Source: an uncultured Lachnospiraceae bacterium (GTDB lineage Bacteria > Bacillota > Clostridia > Lachnospirales > Lachnospiraceae). From it: a DNA stretch of 64,000 nucleotides. The stretch is from the NCBI GenBank assembly GCA_944383325.1, contig CALWPC010000027.1:62001-126000 (forward strand). Reading direction: 5' to 3'. Both the position numbers and the translations under genes were made by a program. Below are positions 55,978-64,000 of the stretch, piece by piece. The notes beneath the pieces are model-generated. The model was given only the letters and a program-made list of their open reading frames with translations. It was not told the origin of the DNA and ran no database searches. The first letter of the stretch is position 1, and every line of letters starts with the position of its first letter.

Positions 55978-56874
55978 ATGGGTATGGAATTATGGCAGGA
56001 AAAAGCGCAGGTTCTTATTGAGGCGCTGCCTTATATTCAGCGGTTTAACGGCAAAATTATTGTAGTCAAATACGGCGGGAGCGCGATGATTGACCGGCAG
56101 CTGCAGCAGTCGGTGATCACGGATGTGGCGCTTCTCAAATTGGTCGGTTTTCGTCCGATCATTGTGCATGGCGGTGGAAAAGAGATCAGCCGATGGGTAA
56201 AAAAAATCGGGATGGAACCGCGGTTTATCAATGGGCTGCGCGTGACCGATGAGCCGACGATTGAGATTGCGGAGATGGTACTTAATAAAGTAAATAAAGG
56301 TCTGGTCCAAATGATGGAGAGTCTCGGCGTCAAGGCGGTCGGCATCAGCGGAAAAGACGGCGATACGCTTCGCGTGGAAAAGAAATTATCGGATGGCCGG
56401 GATATTGGTTATGTCGGGGAGGTTAAGGCTTTAAATCCGGACTTGCTTTTGACGTTGATGGACAATGATTTTATTCCGGTGATTTGTCCGATCGGAATGG
56501 ACGATCAGTTTCAGAGCTATAATATCAATGCGGATGACGCGGCATGCGCGATTGCCCGCGCCGTGGGAGCGGAAAAACTGGCGTTTTTGACTGATATTGA
56601 GGGCGTATACCGAGATCCGCTGCGTCCGGAAACGCTGATTTCCGAGCTGACGGTGGATGAGGCAAAAGAGTTTTTAGGCACAGGCCATGTGGGAGGCGGA
56701 ATGCTTCCCAAGCTTCAAAATTGTATTGAGGCTATCGAGGCAGGGGTTTCGCGCGTACATATTTTGGACGGCAGAATTGAACATTGTCTTTTGCTTGAAT
56801 TTTTTACAAACAAAGGAATCGGAACAGCAATTTTAAGCAATACGGAAAGCAGGTATTACCATGAAGAAGACTGA
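55978..56874 (+). CDS. argB: Acetylglutamate kinase
   Basis: 298 residues. KYGGSAM and HGGGKEIS bind phosphates, and [11 protein letters not shown] with [10 protein letters not shown] are typical of the arginine-regulated hexameric type; an N-terminal helix (about 5-22) of the kind needed for hexamer formation and arginine feedback is present. It phosphorylates N-acetylglutamate. Its end overlaps argD by 14 nt. Confidence 0.97.
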   Translation: MGMELWQEKAQVLIEALPYIQRFNGKIIVVKYGGSAMIDRQLQQSVITDVALLKLVGFRPIIVHGGGKEISRWVKKIGMEPRFINGLRVTDEPTIEIAEMVLNKVNKGLVQMMESLGVKAVGISGKDGDTLRVEKKLSDGRDIGYVGEVKALNPDLLLTLMDNDFIPVICPIGMDDQFQSYNINADDAACAIARAVGAEKLAFLTDIEGVYRDPLRPETLISELTVDEAKEFLGTGHVGGGMLPKLQNCIEAIEAGVSRVHILDGRIEHCLLLEFFTNKGIGTAILSNTESRYYHEED

Positions 56875-58057
56875 GATTATCGGACAGGCTGAACAGGTGT
56901 TCGTGCATACATATAATCGGTATCCGATTGTGTTGGATCACGGCGAGGGAGTATATCTTTACGATACAGATGGAAAACGGTACTTGGATTTTGCCGCGGG
57001 CATCGCCGTGATGGCGTTGGGCTACGGCGTGAAAGAGTATAATGATGCGCTGAAATCCCAGATTGACCGGTTGATCCACACTTCAAATTACTATTACAGC
57101 GAACCTGCGATGACGGCGGGAAGAAAACTGGCAGCGGCTAGCAAAATGGACCGGGTATTTTTTACAAACAGCGGAACAGAAGCGATAGAGGGCGCGATTA
57201 AGGCCGCAAAAAAGTATGCATATACCAGACACGGGCATGCAGATTTTGAGATTATTGCAATGGAACATTCCTTTCATGGCAGAAGCATCGGGGCGCTGTC
57301 CGTGACGGGCAATGAACATTACCGCGAGGCGTTTCTTCCTCTGATGGACGGCGTGCGTTTTGCCAGACTGAATGACTTTGAAAGTGTTTTACAGTCGGTG
57401 TCAGAGAAAACCTGCGCCATTATTTTGGAACCGATTCAGGGGGAAGGCGGAATTTATCCGGCTTGTCCGGAATTTTTGCGGCAGGTGAGAGCGCTCTGTG
57501 ATGAGCGGGATCTGGTGCTGATTTTTGATGAGATACAGTGCGGTATGGGGCGGACTGGAACGATGTTTGCATGGCAGCAGTATGGCGTCAGGCCGGATGT
57601 GCTAGCGATGGCCAAAGCAATCGGCGGGGGCGTTCCGGTCGGAGCGTTCGCTGTGACGGAACGGATTGCAAAGCAGTCGCTTGCGCCGGGTGATCACGGA
57701 ACGACGTATGGAGGAAATCCGTTCGTATGCGCTGCGGTCAGCACGGTGTTAGATTTATTTGAACGAATGGATGTCTTGGCCAATGTCAGCCGGGTGGGAG
57801 ATTACCTGAGCGAAAAGCTTGATGAACTGTGCGCTAGCGACGGCCGGATTCAAGAGCGCCGGGGGATTGGCCTGATGCAGGGGCTGCAGTTTGAATGTCC
57901 GGTCGGCGAAATCATTCAGGATTGTCAGAATCGGGGGTTGATTTTGATTAATGCGGGCGCCAATGTGATACGGTTTGTACCTCCGCTTGTCATTACCGAA
58001 CAGCATGTGGACGAAATGATCGAAATCCTGAAAGAGTCTCTGCGCCAAAAATCCTAA
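56861..58057 (+). CDS. argD: Acetylornithine aminotransferase
   Basis: 398 residues, class III PLP aminotransferase. [42 protein letters not shown] and the PLP lysine in [15 protein letters not shown] are intact. It converts N-acetylglutamate semialdehyde to N-acetylornithine. Last gene of the arginine operon; no clear terminator follows before comEA. Confidence 0.97.
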   Translation: MKKTEIIGQAEQVFVHTYNRYPIVLDHGEGVYLYDTDGKRYLDFAAGIAVMALGYGVKEYNDALKSQIDRLIHTSNYYYSEPAMTAGRKLAAASKMDRVFFTNSGTEAIEGAIKAAKKYAYTRHGHADFEIIAMEHSFHGRSIGALSVTGNEHYREAFLPLMDGVRFARLNDFESVLQSVSEKTCAIILEPIQGEGGIYPACPEFLRQVRALCDERDLVLIFDEIQCGMGRTGTMFAWQQYGVRPDVLAMAKAIGGGVPVGAFAVTERIAKQSLAPGDHGTTYGGNPFVCAAVSTVLDLFERMDVLANVSRVGDYLSEKLDELCASDGRIQERRGIGLMQGLQFECPVGEIIQDCQNRGLILINAGANVIRFVPPLVITEQHVDEMIEILKESLRQKS

Positions 58058-58079
58058 AAAATTCCCGGCAAAAATTCAA

Positions 58080-58121
58080 AATCCTATTGTAATAGGTTTT
58101 AAAATTCGTTAATATAGGATT
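58080..58121 (+). repeat. Interlocked inverted repeats upstream of comEA
   Basis: AATCCTAT (58080-58087) is the exact reverse complement of ATAGGATT (58114-58121), and CCTATT (58083-58088) with AATAGG (58091-58096) forms a tighter palindrome on the same left arm. The stretch lies between argD and comEA and could be an operator or alternate RNA structure; no clear promoter spacing was found. Confidence 0.5.
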
Positions 58122-58189
58122 GTACTTGTTGGTCGGATCTGGTGTCCGATATTTGCTGTATAGTGATTGTCAGCTCGTAAATACAGGCA

Positions 58190-58852
58190 ATGAAGTTACA
58201 CCAGAGAGTATGGAAATGGATTTATCTGCCCATTTTGACGGCGGCGTTTGGCTCCTGTCTCGCCTGCGGCAGCAGCCGGAGGCAGCTTATGAGCGTGCAG
58301 TCTGCCCAGACAACATCGCCCGCTTTGGACGATTTGCCCGGGGAAATCAACGAGACAGAACTGGCCAGCGGCGCCGTATCTGCTGCGCCTTCGGAGGAAC
58401 TTGGCATTTATGTGCATATATGCGGCGCGGTCAATCAGCCTGGCGTTTATTGTCTTTCTGGAAACGCGCGCGTGTTTGAACTTGTTGAGTCTGCCGGAGG
58501 GTTTACGGAGGATGCGGCACAGTGGTGCGTCAATATGGCGTCGAAGCTGTCGGACGGCGAGCAGTTGATTGTTCCGACAAAGGAACAGGCGGAAAGCGGG
58601 GAATGGACAGTTGGCACCCAGGGGACGCCTGGCGGCGGTACGGAGGAACCGGAAGGGGCACGGATTGATCTCAACACCGCAAGTAAAGAGCAGCTGATGA
58701 CGCTGCCGGGTATTGGGGAGAGCAAAGCGGAGGCGATTCTTTCCTACCGTGAAACAAAAGGCGGCTTTGCTTCCATTGAAGAACTCAAAAACGTAGATGG
58801 CATAAAGGACGGAACATTTTCGAAATTAAAAGATTTTATTACTGTCCGTTAG
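58190..58852 (+). CDS. comEA: ComEA-like DNA-binding competence protein
   Basis: 220 residues. An N-terminal hydrophobic segment (about 9-22) ends in FGSC-LAC, an imperfect lipobox, so it may be lipid-anchored instead of having a normal membrane helix. An SLBB domain at about 71-130 (YVHICGAVNQPGVYCL) is followed by a Gly/Glu linker and a C-terminal double helix-hairpin-helix from about 158 (IDLNTASKEQLMTLPGIG) that binds incoming double-stranded DNA. The ribosome site before the ATG is weak. Confidence 0.92.
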   Translation: MKLHQRVWKWIYLPILTAAFGSCLACGSSRRQLMSVQSAQTTSPALDDLPGEINETELASGAVSAAPSEELGIYVHICGAVNQPGVYCLSGNARVFELVESAGGFTEDAAQWCVNMASKLSDGEQLIVPTKEQAESGEWTVGTQGTPGGGTEEPEGARIDLNTASKEQLMTLPGIGESKAEAILSYRETKGGFASIEELKNVDGIKDGTFSKLKDFITVR

Positions 58853-58860
58853 GAGGGCAT

Positions 58861-59550
58861 ATGGCACAGAAAGTTTTGGTAGTGGATGATGAAAAACTGA
58901 TTGTAAAGGGAATCCGTTTTAGCCTGGAGCAGGACGGGTTCGAGGTGGACTCTGCTTACGACGGAGAGGAAGCGCTTGAAATGGCGCGGGCGAACGATTA
59001 TGATATTATTCTTCTTGACGTGATGCTGCCGAAACTGGATGGTTTCGAGGTGTGCCAACAGATTCGGGAGTTTTCTTCGGTTCCGATTATTATGCTGACG
59101 GCCAAAGGCGACGATATGGATAAAATTCTTGGTCTGGAGTATGGAGCGGATGATTACGTGACAAAGCCGTTTAATATTTTGGAAGTGAAAGCGCGGCTAA
59201 AGGCGATCATGCGCCGCGCAAGGCAAAAAGACGTTCAGCCGAAAACGGCAAAGGTCATTGAGGCCGGAGATCTGAAGATGGATTGTGAGAGCCGGCGCGT
59301 GTATATTGCCGGAAAAGAAATTAATTTGACGGTGAAGGAGTTTGATGTGTTAGAGCTCCTCGCATTTAATCCCAATAAGGTATACAGCAGAGAAAGTCTG
59401 CTTAATCTTGTCTGGGGATATGAGTATCCGGGTGATGTGCGCACTGTGGATGTGCATATCCGTCGGCTGAGAGAAAAAATTGAGGCGAATCCGAGCGAGC
59501 CTCAGTATGTTCACACGAAATGGGGCGTTGGTTATTATTTCCAAAATTAA
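58861..59550 (+). CDS. OmpR/PhoB-family response regulator (WalR-like)
   Basis: 229 residues. Acidic pocket D9-D10, phospho-acceptor D53 in LLDVMLPKLDG, KPFN loop, and a winged-helix output domain with VKEFDVLELLAFNPNKVYSR (wing) and RTVDVHIRRLREK. TAGGAGG overlaps the comEA end, which is only 8 nt upstream, so the regulator is co-transcribed with comEA. Its partner kinase begins inside its last codons. Confidence 0.95.
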   Translation: MAQKVLVVDDEKLIVKGIRFSLEQDGFEVDSAYDGEEALEMARANDYDIILLDVMLPKLDGFEVCQQIREFSSVPIIMLTAKGDDMDKILGLEYGADDYVTKPFNILEVKARLKAIMRRARQKDVQPKTAKVIEAGDLKMDCESRRVYIAGKEINLTVKEFDVLELLAFNPNKVYSRESLLNLVWGYEYPGDVRTVDVHIRRLREKIEANPSEPQYVHTKWGVGYYFQN

Positions 59551-60970
59551 AGATACACTGCTGTATTTTCGAAGTCTGAAATTCTATCTCTTCCTGCTAG
59601 TTGTCATTGTGGGGATTGTTCCCTGTCTGTTTCTGCAGTTTGGCATTCTGGGCAACTTTGAAGAGCGGTCGGTGTCCGTGCTTGCAATGGATGTGCGGAC
59701 ACAGACGGAGATCGTTGCCAATCGCATCAGCAACTCCGATTATCTGGACAATCCGTCCTCGGAGGTGATCAGCGCACAGCTTTCCCAGTTATCAAATATA
59801 TATGGAGGACGTATTCTTGTTGTCAACAGCCGTTTTGAAATTGTACAGGATACGTATGCGATGAGTATTGGCAAGATGATGGTATCCGAAGAAGTCATCC
59901 GCGGATTTCATGGAGAAGAGGATACTCATCTTGATTCGAAAAACGGGTATCTGGAGATCACCGTGCCCATACGGAATGAAGATGCATCCAAGGTTGTCGG
60001 CGTGATGGTGATCAGCGCTTCAACCGCGACGATTTCCGACAGTCTGGATTTGTTGAAACAAAAGACATTTGTATTGCAGATTGTCATTGTTATTTTAATT
60101 ATTGTACTGGCATTGGTTCTCAGCATCGCGCTAGTGCGGCCTCTTGAAATTCTCACAAAGAAGCTTCGGGAACGCTTTGACGGATATGGTGAAGAACAGA
60201 TTCATGTCAATACGTACCGTGAAACGAGAGAAATTTCCGAGGAAATTAACGCGATGATTGACCGGATGCAGGTGTTGGACGATTCCAGACAGGAATTTGT
60301 CTCCAATGTGTCACATGAGCTTAAAACTCCGATTACGTCGATGAAAGTACTGGCGGATTCGCTGCTGATGATGGACAATGTCCCCATTGAAATGTATCAG
60401 GAATTTATGGAGGATATTACCGAAGAAATTGACCGCGAGAGTAAAATTATCGACGATCTGCTGTCCATGGTTAAGCTCGACAAGACGGGCGCGGTACTGA
60501 ATATTGCGCAGATTAATATCAATGAGCTTCTGGAATTGCTGATGAAGCGCCTTGGTCCGATCGCACAGAAGCGGGGAATTGAACTCGTTCTGGTGTGTGA
60601 GCGCCAGGTGATTGCGGATGCAGACGAGGTGAAGCTGACATTGGCGCTTTCTAATTTTATAGAAAATGCAATTAAATATAATCGTGATAATGGTTGGGTG
60701 CATGTGAAGTTAGATGCGGATCACAAACAGTTTACGGTTATTGTAGAGGATTGCGGTATTGGAATACCAAGGGAAGATCAGGCGTATATTTTTGAGAGAT
60801 TTTACCGGGTGGATAAGTCGCATTCCCGGGAAATCGGGGGCACCGGGCTTGGCCTTTCCATTGCGAGAAGTACGGTGCTGCTGCATAAGGGTGCGGTCGA
60901 GGTGGAGAGTGAACCGGATGTCGGGACGAAATTTACGATCCGTATACCGCTGACTTATATCCCGAATTAA
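59528..60970 (+). CDS. Sensor histidine kinase (WalK/ResE-like)
   Basis: About 480 residues if started at the TTG at 59528, which overlaps the regulator gene by 23 nt; there is no ATG near the expected N-terminus, so the exact start is uncertain. Two membrane helices (about 17-40 and 178-200) flank an extracytoplasmic sensor of about 135 residues; HAMP, HisKA with H263 in VSHELKTPITSMKVLADSL, and HATPase with NFIENAIKYN and GGTGLGLSIARS follow. Its neighbour, a GerMN lipoprotein, may modulate it. Confidence 0.92.
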   Translation: MVIISKIKDTLLYFRSLKFYLFLLVVIVGIVPCLFLQFGILGNFEERSVSVLAMDVRTQTEIVANRISNSDYLDNPSSEVISAQLSQLSNIYGGRILVVNSRFEIVQDTYAMSIGKMMVSEEVIRGFHGEEDTHLDSKNGYLEITVPIRNEDASKVVGVMVISASTATISDSLDLLKQKTFVLQIVIVILIIVLALVLSIALVRPLEILTKKLRERFDGYGEEQIHVNTYRETREISEEINAMIDRMQVLDDSRQEFVSNVSHELKTPITSMKVLADSLLMMDNVPIEMYQEFMEDITEEIDRESKIIDDLLSMVKLDKTGAVLNIAQININELLELLMKRLGPIAQKRGIELVLVCERQVIADADEVKLTLALSNFIENAIKYNRDNGWVHVKLDADHKQFTVIVEDCGIGIPREDQAYIFERFYRVDKSHSREIGGTGLGLSIARSTVLLHKGAVEVESEPDVGTKFTIRIPLTYIPN

Positions 60971-60992
60971 CGGTGTAGTGAGGTGATCAGTC

Positions 60993-61919
60993 TTGAAAAA
61001 GTCGGCGATCAGCGTTTTGATGTTCTGTTGTATGGCGCTGTTTCTTTTCGGATGCGCTGCCGGTGACGGGGAGAGACAGCCGAATGGGTATCAGATTTAT
61101 TATACGAACTCTGAAGGGACCGGACTTGTTTCTTTTACGTATTCCATTGAGAATCAGGTGACGGAAGAATTGGTAAATGAATTGCTGAATCTGCTTGGCA
61201 ACGCTCCGGATGAGCCGGATTATATTTGTGCGAAGCCGGACGGAGTGACCGTGACAGGGGTACAGATGTCGGATGATACATTGTTGGTTTACTTTGATGA
61301 AGCGTACACCCAGATGAATCCGACGCAGGAAATTTTGTGCAGAGCGGCATATGTGCGCACGCTTACACAGGCGCCAGGAGTGGATTCAGTAGAATTTTAT
61401 GTCGGCGACAATCCGTTGAAAGATTCCGCAGGCGAGGAAGTCGGCCGCATGAAGAGCGAGGATTTTATTGAAAATACAAGTGATGAGATTAACGCCTACC
61501 AGAGCGGACAGGTAACATTGTATTTTGCATCAAAAGATGGAAAATCGCTTGTTGAGGTCGGGGCCAATGTGATTTTGAGCGCCAATAGTTCGACAGAAAA
61601 ACTGATTGTAGAAAAACTGTTGGCGGGGCCGGACAGCAATATGCACGGCGTCAATGCGACGATTCCTTCCAACACAAAGCTTCTGGGCGTGTATACAGAT
61701 GAGAGGATTTGTTATGTGAATTTGAGTGAGGACTTTCTTGTGCCTATGCCTGAAGTCAGTGAAAAGGTAACGCTGTATTCAATTGTAAATTCTCTCTGCG
61801 CACTTCCAACGGTGGACAAAGTGCAAATTTCAGTTAACGGTGAAGTAAATAAAAGTCTGACGGATTCCCTGACATTAGAAACGCCTTTCGAAGAAGATCA
61901 AAGTCTGATTTCTGAATGA
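60993..61919 (+). CDS. GerMN-domain lipoprotein
   Basis: 308 residues from a TTG at 60993 with GAGGTGATC upstream. Signal peptide ending LFGC with lipidation at C21. Two GerMN (sporulation/germination GerM-type) domains, about 40-165 and 172-300; the motifs LLVYFDEAYTQMNPTQEILC and CYVNLSEDFLVPMPEVSEKV show the repeat. It immediately follows a response regulator and kinase, the same gene order as mtrA-mtrB-lpqB in Actinobacteria, where the GerMN lipoprotein acts on the kinase. Confidence 0.9.
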   Translation: MKKSAISVLMFCCMALFLFGCAAGDGERQPNGYQIYYTNSEGTGLVSFTYSIENQVTEELVNELLNLLGNAPDEPDYICAKPDGVTVTGVQMSDDTLLVYFDEAYTQMNPTQEILCRAAYVRTLTQAPGVDSVEFYVGDNPLKDSAGEEVGRMKSEDFIENTSDEINAYQSGQVTLYFASKDGKSLVEVGANVILSANSSTEKLIVEKLLAGPDSNMHGVNATIPSNTKLLGVYTDERICYVNLSEDFLVPMPEVSEKVTLYSIVNSLCALPTVDKVQISVNGEVNKSLTDSLTLETPFEEDQSLISE

Positions 61920-61922
61920 TTT

Positions 61923-64000
61923 GTGAGAGGAGGCGCTTGTATAAGGGAACTTGTTAGAGCATTTCAAAAACGAAAGGCGTTTAAGTGGCTGTTGTTTACA
62001 GTGTTGGCGATCCTGTGCGTTCGTTATATGTCAGATCAAATGTTTCAGGGTGAATATGACTGGGGCTTGTTGCTGAGAGAAAACGGACAGACGCCGGCTG
62101 TTTCGGTCAGCGGCACGGTAGATGAGGTTCGGAAGACGGATTATGGAGCGGTCTGTACGGTCGGAAGATTGAATGGACGCCGATTTTCCGTGCGCCTGCT
62201 GTTATATCTGCCGAGCGCGGAGCACATTGAGGCCGGAGATATAGTCGAAATATCCGGCGTCATCCGTTCGTTTGCAAAGCCTGCAAATGACGGAGAATGG
62301 AATGCGGCTGCGTATTACCGGTCGATGAATGTGGCGGGGTATATGGATACTCCGGCTGTGCTGTCCGTCAAGAGACCGGATGTTTCGCTGTCGCGGGTAT
62401 TTTCGGATTTGAGCGGTCAGGCGGCCAGTCGCCTGATGCGCACGTCGGTTTGGTGTGCGCAGGAGATGAAGCAGGTGCTTGCTGCTATGGTGTTTGGCGG
62501 CGGTGCAGAAGTTGATGAGCAGCTGCGCCAGACATTGGCGATGACTGGAATTGTACATATTTTAAGTATTTCCGGTCTGCACATTTCCTGCCTGGGGTGG
62601 TTCTGTTATCGTCTGTTTTCCGTGCTGACAAGACATGAGCTTCCGGCTGCGATCGGCGCGGTCGGATGTATGGTCGTTTATGTATGTTTTGTTGGAACTC
62701 CGCTTTCTGCTCTGCGGGCGCTTGTCATGTTCAGCTACGCATTGGGCGCAAAACTGGCCGGACGAACGGCAGATCAGGGGATTTCGCTTGCTTTCGCGCT
62801 TGCATGTGTCCTTTGTTGGAGACCGTTTTCTTTTACACAATCCGGTTTTCTGTTTTCCTTTGGCGCGGTATGTTCGATTTATTGTTATTTAGCGTGTAAG
62901 ACAAAAAAGAAAATTCACAATACGCGTTCGCCTGTCCGAAAGTTGATCAATTCCTGCGTGGATGCACTCTACGTTTCTGTGTTCGTCTTTTTTGGCACAT
63001 TGCCGATTTCACTGAGTCAGAATTTTTACGTTTCTCCATACAGCATTCTTTTTAATCTTCTTGTTATTCCCACCGTTTCCATTCTCATGTTTTGTTCCGT
63101 GCTTAGTTTTTTAGCCGGTTTTTTTGGGCCCGCGCTTTCTTCGGCGGCGCTGTCAATTGGTTGTCTGCTGATGCAGGGCATTGTCTCGGCGGCCGAGTGG
63201 ATTTTGACGCTGCCTGGCGCGGTGATTGTATGCGGGCGCCCGGCGATTGTTCAGTGTCTGTTTTATTATGGCCTGATGGGCGGCGGCCTTTTTTTGTATT
63301 TCCGGAAACGCCGGTCAGAATATGAGGCGGGGACGTCTGTCAGCCGTCTGCGGCGTTTTTTCAGGAAGGGTTGTTTTGTGATCGCCGCAGTGTGCGCCTG
63401 TGCGGTGTTAATGATACGATGGACCTCGCTTTTTGCAGGTTCGGCAGTGACGATGTTGGATGTCGGGCAGGGGGACGGTTTTGTGATGACCTTTGCAGAT
63501 CAGAGCGCCTATTTAATTGACGGCGGAAGCTCGGATCATCGGGTATTGGGAGAGAACATTCTGGAACCGTTTTTGATGTCGCGTGGGATTACGGACATTT
63601 CCTGTGCGTTTGTCAGCCATGGGGATGAGGATCATATTTCCGGTCTTATGTATCTGCTTCAAAAACAGCGGGATCAGATTTATGCTCCGGTTAAAATCAG
63701 GTCAGTCGCTATTTCCGATGCGGCTGACCGTGATGACCGGCTCAGAGATCTGAGGACACTTGCTATACAGGCGGGGGCAGCTGTGTGCGAAATGGCAGCG
63801 GGTGATCAGATGGCTTTTAGCCACGCGTTCTTTTTCTGTCTGTATCCGCGAAGAGACGCACGCGAAGGAGATGCGAATGAGGCGTCTATGGTGCTTTCTG
63901 TCCGCGGCAGTGATGGATTTTCGGTATTGTTTACCGGTGATATTGGACAGCAGCAGGAGAGGGAAGTAATAGAGCTTGCCGCTTCGTTTCAGTATTCGCT
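61923..64000 (+). CDS. comEC: ComEC/Rec2 DNA-uptake channel (3' end outside window)
   Basis: The frame is open from just after the previous stop (61917-61919) to the window end. N-terminal membrane helix, DUF4131/OB part (about 40-170), the Competence channel domain with LAMTGIVHILSISGLHIS and LSALRALVM, then a metallo-beta-lactamase domain with MLDVGQGDG, LIDGGSS and SHGDEDH, cut after FTGDIG. It forms the inner channel for transformation and may degrade the non-transported strand. AGGAGG at 61928-61933 points to an ATA codon at 61941; canonical in-frame starts are GTG 61923, GTG 62001 and ATG 62028, so the start is unsettled and the widest is given. Confidence 0.92.
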   Translation, partial: MRGGACIRELVRAFQKRKAFKWLLFTVLAILCVRYMSDQMFQGEYDWGLLLRENGQTPAVSVSGTVDEVRKTDYGAVCTVGRLNGRRFSVRLLLYLPSAEHIEAGDIVEISGVIRSFAKPANDGEWNAAAYYRSMNVAGYMDTPAVLSVKRPDVSLSRVFSDLSGQAASRLMRTSVWCAQEMKQVLAAMVFGGGAEVDEQLRQTLAMTGIVHILSISGLHISCLGWFCYRLFSVLTRHELPAAIGAVGCMVVYVCFVGTPLSALRALVMFSYALGAKLAGRTADQGISLAFALACVLCWRPFSFTQSGFLFSFGAVCSIYCYLACKTKKKIHNTRSPVRKLINSCVDALYVSVFVFFGTLPISLSQNFYVSPYSILFNLLVIPTVSILMFCSVLSFLAGFFGPALSSAALSIGCLLMQGIVSAAEWILTLPGAVIVCGRPAIVQCLFYYGLMGGGLFLYFRKRRSEYEAGTSVSRLRRFFRKGCFVIAAVCACAVLMIRWTSLFAGSAVTMLDVGQGDGFVMTFADQSAYLIDGGSSDHRVLGENILEPFLMSRGITDISCAFVSHGDEDHISGLMYLLQKQRDQIYAPVKIRSVAISDAADRDDRLRDLRTLAIQAGAAVCEMAAGDQMAFSHAFFFCLYPRRDAREGDANEASMVLSVRGSDGFSVLFTGDIGQQQEREVIELAASFQYS

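Noticed and set aside
61923-64000. Frameshifted or truncated comEC
   Set aside because: The single frame stays open and keeps all expected motifs up to the window edge; it is only cut by the window.

Overview
The window reads as chromosome of a strictly anaerobic, Gram-positive member of the Clostridia, most likely a Lachnospiraceae relative. The grounds are the SCIFF peptide with its radical SAM maturase (22286-23901), a single-chain pyruvate:ferredoxin oxidoreductase, a class III fructose-1,6-bisphosphatase, HPr kinase, small proteins of the DUF6465, DUF1508, YqzL and TIGR04086 types, AGGAGG ribosome sites and consensus sigma-A promoters. It is core genome: no insertion sequence, prophage, integrase or CRISPR array was seen.

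Layout. 1-2841: end of an ATP-grasp ligase, then ahpC and a TrxR-thioredoxin flavoprotein behind a promoter with a 9-bp palindrome. 2857-7943: two small membrane proteins, guaB behind a structured leader, and fbp. 8066-10569: polar amino-acid ABC importer. 10626-15091: iron alcohol dehydrogenase, then hprK, a DeoR regulator and a rhamnulokinase-like kinase. 15119-19862: M16 protease, era, yqzL, recO. 19960-22187: tRNA-Arg(CCG), an SH3 surface protein and two small proteins. 22286-26057: scfA, scfB and fused secDF. 26172-29538: split chromate transporter, recJ and a divergent XRE regulator.

29865-40984: the stringent-response and translation cluster rel, an MBL hydrolase, hemZ, hisS, aspS, glyA and an LUD protein, then a DUF1508 protein with an exact consensus promoter and an Mrp/ApbC ATPase. 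41108-43607: a two-component system preceded by PhoB-like direct repeats, and a DUF6465 protein. 43764-45895: hisH, hisF, ung. 46005-49547 (minus): pyruvate:ferredoxin oxidoreductase. 49871-51544: a cell-wall amidase fused to a NodB-like deacetylase domain. 51605-58057: arginine genes, with argG divergent from argC-GNAT-argJ-argB-argD and ArgR-like boxes over both promoters. 58190-64000: comEA, a second two-component system, a GerMN lipoprotein, and comEC cut by the window end.

The points most worth following are the SCIFF locus and its palindrome over the promoter, the response regulator-kinase-GerMN lipoprotein module inside the competence locus (same layout as actinobacterial MtrA-MtrB-LpqB), the amidase-deacetylase fusion whose deacetylase part has lost a canonical metal-binding histidine, the domain-swapped AhpF-like flavoprotein, and the arginine control region. 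All functional calls come from reading motifs and context; no database search was run.
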